A DNA stretch of 64,000 bases. It comes from Taxillus chinensis (lineage: Eukaryota; Streptophyta; Magnoliopsida; Santalales; Loranthaceae). Position 1 is the first letter of the stretch. Each line of letters opens with the position of its first letter. Shown here one piece after another: positions 56,481-64,000 of the stretch. The translations under genes were made by a program, and so were the position numbers. The notes under the pieces were generated by a model. The model was not told where the DNA came from. It made no database searches and saw only the letters and a list, made by a program, of their open reading frames with translations. The stretch is from assembly GCA_023512835.1 (NCBI GenBank), contig CM042087.1, positions 21,705,260-21,769,259 of the forward strand, written 5' to 3'.

Positions 56481-57102
56481 ACTATACATAAATGATATCT
56501 TCAATTAATATTTTCTGCTAATTCTTTAATTAATAAACACTCAAAATTAAACAACTAGCCTTTAGGGTCACAAACTCGAAATTGAACCCAACTATAGCCA
56601 AAACGCTCATATCGCCAAGCACGATACATAAATGATATCTTCATTACCAAATAAAGACTATCTCACAAACCAACCCAAACACAGGTCTCTACAGTTGTGC
56701 CTAACTGCCTATTTGCTTTACGATCCGGCGATCCGTGACCGTGACATCCGTCCAACAACTAGTATGTTTTTCTCATCCTAGTCCCATATAGTATATACTG
56801 GAATATACTACCGCCACTGTGAAAACGAATGCATACAGGAATATAGTTTCTTTTTATAAGTGTTCTTGTTGTATTTGTGTTAATGTGTTTTTTTTGTTTT
56901 ATTATGGGGCACTGCTGTAATGTAAATATATTACTATTATATTTTAGTATTTGTGTTTTTTTATTTTATGTATTTGATAAGTTTATGAAATAAAAAATTA
57001 TTTGGGTTGAAACTTGAAATTGAATTATGAATTGTTAATATGTAATTGTGTAATTGTTTAATTTATTTTTTTCTTTGTTATGTTATTGTAGGGTAAATAA
57101 TC
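56481..57102. other. Unassigned AT-rich stretch upstream of the hAT fragment
   Basis: No gene seen. A 20-base direct repeat ATACATAAATGATATCTTCA occurs at 56484-56503 and 56624-56643. The second part may be non-coding 5' sequence of the hAT element, but no terminal inverted repeat could be identified. Confidence 0.5.
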
Positions 57103-58030
57103 ATGCCTCAAAGAAAGTATACTTCTGGATTTGAAAAAAAACCGAGGATCGAACAACTTATTCAATCTCAATCAGGGACTCTTGATAAGTTTATCACTAG
57201 TAGTAAACAAGTAGAAACTTCAAGTTTGGTTGAAGATAATTTGGTTGAAGGTAATTTAATTGAAGAACATCCTAATGAGAATGAGAATGAAACTGAGAAT
57301 GAGCAACATCCAAATGAGAATGAGACTGAGACTGAGAATGACTAATATCCAAATTTGAATGAAGAAACTGAGCCTTCAAATACTTATGATCCTAGTGATT
57401 GGGGAGAAATTATTCAAAATATGAGAGACTTATTAGTTGAAAAGGGCCCAATTAGAAATTTTAATGTCAACTTTCCACTAGATGATCATAATAGACATTT
57501 CTCATCCTCTTATTACAGTCGACGTCTTTCAAATAAAGATAAACAAGATAGAAAATGGTTAGTATATTCAAATATTTAGGATAGAGTGTATTATTTTTGT
57601 TGCAAGTTATTCAAGAAAGATAGAAACATGTCTCACTTGGTCACTGATGGATTCAAAGATTGGAAAAATCTTAGTGAAAGACCTAAGAGTCATGAATCTA
57701 GTGATGAACATATTAGTTGCATGAGAAAATGGATTGAACTTAGGATAAGATTGGGAGAAAATAAAACAATTGACAGATGTGCTCAAGATGTAATCAACAA
57801 AGAAAAAGAACATTGGAAACAAGTATTATTAAGGATTCTTGCTGTTGTGAAGATTCTTAGTGAAACTAATATGGCATTCTATGGGGATAATGAAAAGATT
57901 TATCAAAAGTATAATGGAGCTTTTTTAAAAATTATTGAAATGATTGCTGAATTTGATCCAGTAATCCATGAGCAACTTCAACGTATCCAAACAGGTAAGA
58001 TTCATGCTCACTATATTAGTCATAAGATAT
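57103..58030 (+). pseudogene. hAT-superfamily transposase fragment (TTF-type zinc finger, DUF4371-like)
   Basis: One frame with two stops (57343-57345, 57577-57579) covers the interval. It starts MPQRKYTSGFEKKPRIEQL, passes a Glu/Asn-rich repeat region, then shows DRVYYFCCKLFKKD, VTDGFKDWKNLSERPKSHES, DEHISCMRKWIELRIRLGEN, INKEKEHWKQVLLRILAVVK, LSETNMAFYGDNEKIYQKYN and LKIIEMIAEFDPVI. These blocks are typical of plant zinc-finger MYM-type-1-like transposases. The C-terminal RNase H-like catalytic part and dimerisation region are missing because a Tat-like LTR starts at 58031. Confidence 0.82.
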
Positions 58031-59040
58031 TGTTGGAACCCATTTTGTCCGAGTTGGACATACATATTTATTTCTCGCTTTAAAAATTTTTTCTATTTGT
58101 TAATCACTTTATACAGCTAAATAAAGAGACGTGACTGTCGATTTGAAGGGTATGTTTTAATAAAAAGACTTTGAAATGCCAAAGAGTCAGTCTAAGGTGA
58201 TAGGAAATCAAATTTGAGGATTATTGTCTTCGACCATGCTCAAATTCGAGGTCAAACGAGGAAATTATGGTCAAAACTGTGTTTGGACCGCTAACGGTAG
58301 TCAACTGACGGCCAGCATTTAAAATCCCATCCCGACTCAGGCCACGAACCTCATGTTTTTAATCATCTCATCATTTTATGAATTTTGACGTATATATTGC
58401 ATATATTCGCTCACAGAGCTTATTTTCAAAAAATAAAAAAATGCTTTTTTCAGTAATAAAGTAGTTTAGGGATGCGCAGTACAGTCTTGGCACAAAAATA
58501 AACTCATTTTCAAGAAAATGGATACTGGGTCACTCATAGTGATGCCCCGAGTCAACGAATAATTTGTTCTCATTTAATTGGAAACCTGGTTGTTTTGCCG
58601 ATCTTAAAAACCAAAACATTAGTTAAAGATTACAAAATGGAGCAATAATAACATCTTTTTTTTGTTTGTTTCTCTTTTCTTTTCCCACCTCCCTTAGCCA
58701 CATGTCATCCCTTGATTTGTTCAAGCCAAATAAACAAAACAAAAACAAAAGAATAATAATACAATAAAATAAAACAAATCCAAAAAAACAATGACCACAC
58801 TTTCACCTTATCTCTTCCCACCTAAGCCGCATCATTTTCCCTATGTTCTTTCCTCTCCTCTTCGTTGTCTTCCTCCACGCCATGCCATGGCCACCAGACC
58901 ACCAAAGCTCCACGATGATGCCACAACCCACACTAGAGGACCATCCAGCTCATCCCTCCTCTCTCTCTTCTCCCCATGACCAAACCATGGTCAAGTCCGG
59001 TACCCCTCTCTCTCTCGGCCTCTCCTCTCTTTTTTCTTAA
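58031..59040 (+). mobile_element. Tat/Ogre-like LTR, left 1 kb only
   Basis: It starts TGTTGGAACCCATTTTGTCC and runs parallel to 5208-6210 (GATGCCCCGAGTC, TTTTCCCACCT, A/C-rich tract, CCATGGTCAAG). It breaks off near 59040 into copia LTR sequence. The short frames at 58791-59040 lie within it. Confidence 0.75.
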
Positions 59041-59702
59041 TTGCAAATACAAAAAAGTATTACTCTAGTACTCACTCACTATGAAGAACTATTTAGTGCA
59101 ATCTGCTCCTGCGTATTCAATTGTTTGCACTACTAGACCTTCAACCACTCCTTTGCCAAACTCACAATCTTTTCATGAATGTATAAGGAACGAAGTCAGA
59201 TTAATTCACTATTATCTTGCTTACAATCTTCATCTCACTCTATATATTCAATACGAACTACTCTACGTCGTCTTTTTATATTTCACAAGATACCTTTCTT
59301 GTGTTCTCTAATATTCTGACGCTTTTTTGAAGTATAAAATCTACTTTGCTTTTATAGGACGACCATAGTAAGAAACCCTTCTGCTATGGTTAAGCATGTT
59401 TTACCTTTCGATCTTCATCATTGAAACTGGTTAAGCCAGCCTTAGATGACGTCCACGTATTTTCCAGTATTTATCTGAGTGATAACTTACTTAAACAGCG
59501 TCCTTTAGCACGTTTTGCTCCTTTGACTAGCCACAGCCTCGAAGATGTATGCCTCGTAGCTTCGTTGTTACCTTTCTAGGTACACATGCTACTACCTTTG
59601 AGTCTTCACCTTCGAATCTTCGCGTTTGAATCTTTGAGCCTTGGATCTTCGAATTGATCTTCCAATTGTTCTGCTTTTCAACTTCAAATCTAGGTTAGAA
59701 CA
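59041..59702 (-). mobile_element. Copia (Sirevirus-like) LTR fragment
   Basis: TGCAAATACAAAAAAGTATT onward parallels 38746-39470, including CAATCTGCTCCTGCGT, TTTATAGG, GGTTAAGCATGTTT and the CTTCGA-type motifs. It is more diverged than the two LTRs of the full copia element. It is cut on the left by the Tat junction and on the right by the family B LTR. Confidence 0.7.
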
Positions 59703-60953
59703 TGTCACACCCCGGATTTCCAACCCAAGTAAACTGGTTCGTGACTCCCCTTTTACCCACGCGGTGAATAAGGGGGTAGGATACAAGGTTCCACACAGGA
59801 TGTCACAACCTTCACATCAGATAATCACCAAGGCAATTTAATTAGCTTTATTAGATTGAAACAAAATTAACGTTCACAAACCAAACATGCCTTTATTACA
59901 ATTAAATTTCCCCCTACAATATCTCCCCACTTGGGTTACAAAGGTCCCACAAAAATAACAACACAAAATAATATTAAACAAAGCAATAAAGCAGAACTGT
60001 CTTTGACCTTGGTGTTGCCACCTAACACCTGTAGGTTCCTAAAAAGTAAACAAAACACAACGGGAGGGGTGAGCAACCACAGCTCAGTAGGGATCATGTC
60101 TCCCCAACCCATCCCATACTCCTAACATTTACATATTGACATGCACGAGTGCAGTGTCGTGGCAATACTATACAGACAGGACATAATCAACATTTATACA
60201 CAAACAAGCCACATTAACAGGTACAACCATTGCCACAACCACACAAGCTCCATAACCAGGCACGGGCTTCCACAGCTATCGGGCTCCATAACCAGCCACG
60301 GGCTTCCACAGCCATCTGGCTCCATAACCTGCCTCGAAGGCTCCAGCCACACAAGCTCCAATCTCAGCCACATAGGCATACAATCAAACACATAGCATAC
60401 ATCTCATCCACATAGGCATACAATCAAACACATAGCATGCATCTCAGCTACACAGGCATACAATCAAACACATAGCATATATCTCATCCACACAGGCATA
60501 CAATCAAACACATAGCATGCATCTCAGCCACACAGGCATACAATGAAACACATAGCATGCATCTGGATCAACAATCATTATATCTAGTATATTCCCCCCC
60601 CCCCCGAAACCCCAAGGTTTCCCACGTGATCCTATAGCAGAACAAAGCCTAACAAACCATAGACATCCTAGCGGCCTCTAAGGCCCACTGCCCGGCAACG
60701 AACCCCGAGAGTTCCCATACCCTGGACTCAACGTCAGAATCAAACGAAACATGTCATTGAAGGCCAACATCCATATATGAGATTACACCTATATGGATTT
60801 AAATATATATATATATATCCAAAAGGCCACAAATCGCCTACCACAAGGCCAAAACCCTGGCATAGATTCAAGGAAAAACAGAACCCTTACCTCTGGAAAT
60901 TCCTCTTTGCTCCCACACTAGATGCCGTCCACCCACGGGAGTCACCCCAATAG
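59703..60953 (-). mobile_element. Family B LTR (outer part), split by the gypsy element at 60954
   Basis: It starts TGTCACACCCCGGATTTCC and parallels 19471 onward, with CATAGCATGCATCTCAGCCA repeats (60350-60570), a C run (60594-60604) and a degenerate hairpin (60769-60797). It ends in mid-LTR at CACCCCAATAG, where the next element begins. The rest should lie beyond the window end. Confidence 0.75.
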
Positions 60954-61316
60954 TGTAATGACCCGTGTCTTGGGTAGAACAAGCTGGAACGAAGATGAAC
61001 AATACCCTGGGCGAACGCTTGGGTCGAAAGGTGGAAAACCCGAAGATTTGGGTCGTAGGGTCGAAGACCGAGGGTTGAAGTTCGAAGGTTTGAGGGTCGT
61101 AGGTTTGGTCTTTGAGATAGATCTTCGAGGCCGCGTTTCCAACGAGTCTTCGAGGGAGTGTTTCTACGAGTCTTCGTGGCTTGGTTGTTAGAGAGTGTAA
61201 TGAGCTCAAGTGGGAGCGTGTAGAGGCTGCGTGTGACAATGACCACGTTCAGATTGTGGGTATTTTGTCCTGTGTGGAAGCGGAGTGGTTAGTTCATGTT
61301 TTATTTATCAAAACTA

Positions 61317-61489
61317 TGTCGTTTTGATGGTGTGTTTCATTTATCAAAACTATGTCGTTTTGATGGTGTGTTTCATTTATCAAAACTACGCCATTTTCAT
61401 GGTGGGATTTTATTTATCAAACCTACATCGTTTTGATAAGTGAGGTCTATATAAGGAGGAGCTCTCTTTGTTTTAGGTTTAGGGTTTTT
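61317..61489 (+). promoter_or_regulatory. LTR promoter: palindromes, TATA box and telo-box
   Basis: Four ATCAAAACTA(C/T)GTCGTTTTGA-type units (the last two degenerate) end at 61437. TATATAA is at 61448-61454 and TTTAGGGTTT (telo-box) at 61478-61487. A GA tract follows. Transcription would start around 61480. Confidence 0.65.
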
Positions 61490-61723
61490 GTTGTCAGCCG
61501 CTATAGCCGTTGCAGAGAGAGAGAGAGAGAGAGGGAGATTGAGAGAGAGAGCTCCAGTTCATGGCTGCCGTTGTCATTCCTGTGGTTGGACGGTGTTAGG
61601 CATGGAGGCAAGAGCATGGAGGATCTTTGAGGTAGGGGTTTTGTTCTTCCTTGAACTTATCCTAGGGCTTTGGCCTTGTGATAGGCAATGTAGCTGTTTG
61701 GTTATATATATATAAATACGTAA

Positions 61724-61753
61724 ATTCATATAGGTGTGATCTCCTATATGAAT
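61724..61753 (+). ncRNA. Conserved LTR hairpin (plus-strand element)
   Basis: Perfect arms ATTCATATAGG and CCTATATGAAT with loop TGTGATCT, about 275 bases downstream of the TATA box. Confidence 0.55.
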
Positions 61754-62865
61754 GTTAGCCTTCAATGGCGTGTTTTGCTTGGATGTATATATACACGCAT
61801 GTTAAGTGTTTGATATTATGCCTGTGTGGCCATGCATGTTAAGTGTTTGATATTATGCCTATGAGGCCACACATGTTATGTGTTTGATAATATGTCTGAA
61901 TGACCACCCATATTATGTGTTTGAGATTATACCTGTGTGGCTGGGTTTGTGAGCCTGTGAATGTATGCATGCTAAGTGTTTGAAGTTATACCTATGTGAC
62001 CATGCATATTAAGTGTTTGATGTTATGCCTGTGTGACCATGCATATTAAGTGTTTGATGTTATGCCTGTGTGGCCATGTGTGCTGCGTGTTTGCTTGTAC
62101 ACCCGGTGGCTGTGGAAGCCCGGGCCTATTTTATTGAACCCAGTGGCTGTGGAAGCCCGGGATTGTTTATGTTAGCCTGTGAGGCTGTGGGAACTATTTA
62201 CCTGAGAGGCGGTTAAACTATTTGCCTGAGAGGCAGTTAAATCATTGGCCTGAAGAGGCGGTTAAATCACTTGCGGTTAAATCATTGGCCTGAAGAGGCG
62301 GTTAAATCACTTGCTTGAGGTGGTTAAAGTGTTAGCCTATGGGGCAATGGAGCCTGTGTGGCTGGGGCTGAGGTTGCGCCCGTTTGTGTGGTGTGTTTCC
62401 TTGCTATTTGTTTCTGCCACGTCACTGCACTGGTACACGCTCTCATATAGGTGATAGGTGCATGGGATGGCTTGGGGGAGACTTGATCCCTACTGAGTTG
62501 TGGTTGCTCACCCCTCCTACTGTGATGTGTTTTCTTTCAGGAACCTACAGGCGTTAGGTGGAATCCCAAGGTGGAAGACCGTATTTGCTTTACCGTTTCT
62601 TTTCGATTATGTTAATTTATGGTAATTGATGTAACCCTAGTGGGGAGATATTGTAATGAGGAGTTTAATGTAATAAAAGCATGTTTGGACACGTTTGTAA
62701 TGGTTTGAACTTAATAAATATATGATTTTGTCTCTTTGAATATTTGTTGTGAAGTGTATAGTGTCCTGTGTGGGCATGTTATATCTTGCCCCCTTTATCC
62801 AAACTCGGGTAAAGGGAGGGTCACGTTCCAGTCTCCTCGGGTTGGAAATCGGGGGCGTGACAATA

Positions 62866-62877
62866 TGGTATCAGGGC
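62866..62877 (+). other. Primer binding site of the family A-type element
   Basis: TGGTATCAGGGC lies three bases after the LTR. It matches the initiator tRNA-Met complement TGGTATCAGAGC with one change. Confidence 0.85.
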
Positions 62878-63546
62878 ATGGTTTAGTTGGCCTAGGGTAG
62901 TGGGCGGACTTGGTTATCTTGAGTCCTTTGGAGGAGCCTAGAGGGACGTGCCTGATCAACATGGTCCCCTTGGAGCCTCTAAGGTGTACTTGGGGTAGTC
63001 CAGTCTTGTGGTAGGATTTGCATACATTGGCATTAGGGCACTAGTTGCATTTGTTGTTTATGTATGAATGTATGGATAACTGTGGGAATGTTTTAAACAA
63101 AAGAAAAAAAATTTTAAATTGTGCAACTCTGATATATTGTGACAACTTAAGCATGACTACAAAGAAAAGAATGTGTGGTATTGAATTTGTGTACTAGTGG
63201 ACTTGTGCAATGTGAACGAACTACATAGAAATAATACTGTTGATATTCTAAAAATGACTAGGTGAGATATGTGAATGCTTAAGTGTGTGCCTTTGTATGG
63301 TATTGTGTGGAATAAGCAATGTGGTGTTCAAAACAATGAGATATTCACTTGAGTATAAATGATATGTGCAATGTGAAGGTGTGAACTTGTATAGTCTGTG
63401 AAATGTGAATCTGCGAATCTGTGTGGTGATAATGTGTGTTTTCCGATTAGTTATAGCTCCAAACGCCTAGTCGGTAATGGTATTGAGAGCGTTGAGTGTT
63501 AACCTAGAGCGCTACCTCCTCGTGTACCCAGCCTCTGAAAAAAATT

Positions 63547-64000
63547 ATGACCCGTACGACAGAAGAGCCCGCCACCCAGGCTGGGCAAGTGGCAGAGCTA
63601 CAGGCTATAAGTAATGATCTTCACATGGAAGAGATTGGCATTTTAACCCTGATTATTTCATAATTGAGGGATGAGATTCGATAACTAATTAAGAGCGAGG
63701 CACGACGAGGGTGGCCAACCCACATCATTTGGAGGCACGCCGAGGGTGGCAATCTTGCATTTGAGGACTTATGCTGAGGTTGTTGAGACAGCTCGTATAG
63801 CTGAGAGGGAGCTGGATGATGGGAGGTAGGCCCATCAGGGTCGCTAGTTACAGGGTGGGCCGGATCGAGATTCCAGGTCCAAGAGGCCCAAGACTGAGGA
63901 GAGGGATAGTAGTTCCTTCCATAGCCGGGGTCAACCATCTGTGAACCCAGGGAGGTTCACCTTTGGCGGCAGTAGGCAGGGAGGTCCAGCAGGAGGTCTC
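63547..64000 (+). pseudogene. gag: Family A-type gag, 5' part
   Basis: It starts MTRTTEEPATQAGQVAELQA with a stop 41 codons in. Further on, in another frame, LRTYAEVVETARIAERELDD and KRPKTEERDSSSF match the C-terminal half of Tekay/Del-type gag. About 250 residues of capsid core that normally lie between are absent, so there is an internal deletion. Two TAG codons interrupt the second part. The zinc knuckles would lie beyond the window. Confidence 0.7.

Larger units (their letters stand above)
60954..62862 (+). mobile_element. Family A-type 5' LTR
   Basis: It is 1909 bp: TTCGA-rich block (61010-61180), four palindromes (61317-61437), TATA box (61448-61454), telo-box (61478-61487), GA tract (61516-61552), hairpin (61724-61753), TTAAGTGTTTGATATTATGC repeats (61800-62085), CCTGAGAGGCGGTTAAA repeats (62195-62325), and AATAAA-type poly(A) signals at about 62672 and 62712. 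Confidence 0.88.
60954..64000 (+). mobile_element. Family A-type gypsy element with gag, cut by window end
   Basis: The LTR 60954-62862 starts TGTAATGACCCGTGTC and ends GGGGGCGTGACA. A primer site, a 0.7 kb leader and gag follow. It is the plus-strand relative of the two family A copies: the leader (62863-63546) matches the reverse complement of 16290-16964. Because it retains gag sequence that the other copies lack, it could be nearer the autonomous form, but its gag already has stops and a deletion. Confidence 0.85.

Overview
This window looks like nuclear DNA of a plant, probably a eudicot. Essentially all of it is LTR retrotransposon sequence, much of it inserted into other copies. I found no intact host gene, rRNA, tRNA or CRISPR array. 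The plant assignment rests on the mix of families (Athila, Tat/Ogre-like, Tekay/Del-like chromovirus, Sirevirus-like copia, a hAT transposase with a TTF-type finger), on initiator-Met-tRNA primer sites, and on promoters with telo-box and GA/CT tracts. The species cannot be named from this. All coding regions are broken by stops, frameshifts, deletions or insertions.

Layout, left to right. 1-1297 is the end of an LTR of unknown family. 1298-8690 is a Tat/Ogre-like remnant (gag piece, long repetitive non-coding stretch, LTR). 8691-26278 is an Athila-like element on the plus strand (gag stub, PR, RT, RNase H, IN, 3' LTR). It is split by a complete 8.16 kb element of 'family A' on the minus strand (10557-18712, TSD GTTCA) and by a 'family B' LTR insertion (19471-23236, TSD GGGAG). 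26279-54636 is a 5'-truncated chromovirus (PR, RT, RNase H, IN, chromodomain, 3' LTR). Its RT is split by a second family A copy (27255-35497, TSD GTGAT). Downstream it is split by a stack of four further insertions: LTR C (36482-51147), which contains LTR D (37248-49558, TSD CTAGG), which contains a Sirevirus-like copia (38386-48895, TSD CAAAG), one of whose LTRs contains an Athila-type solo LTR (46294-47801, TSD TTCAC). 54637-64000 is a patchwork: a family B LTR fragment, a hAT transposase fragment, a Tat LTR fragment, a copia LTR fragment, a minus-strand family B LTR, and a family A-type gypsy element (5' LTR, primer site, gag) that runs off the window.

The most notable material is in families A and B. 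Their LTRs share tandem near-palindromes with core TCAAAACGACGTAGTTTTGA just upstream of a TATA box, then a telo-box and a GA tract, then an 11-bp-arm hairpin with a compensatory base-pair change between families. The two full-length A copies have intact-looking LTRs, primer site and polypurine tract but no recognisable PR, RT or IN core, so they are probably mobilised in trans. TSDs and nesting give the relative order of insertion. Ages and LTR identities were not computed.
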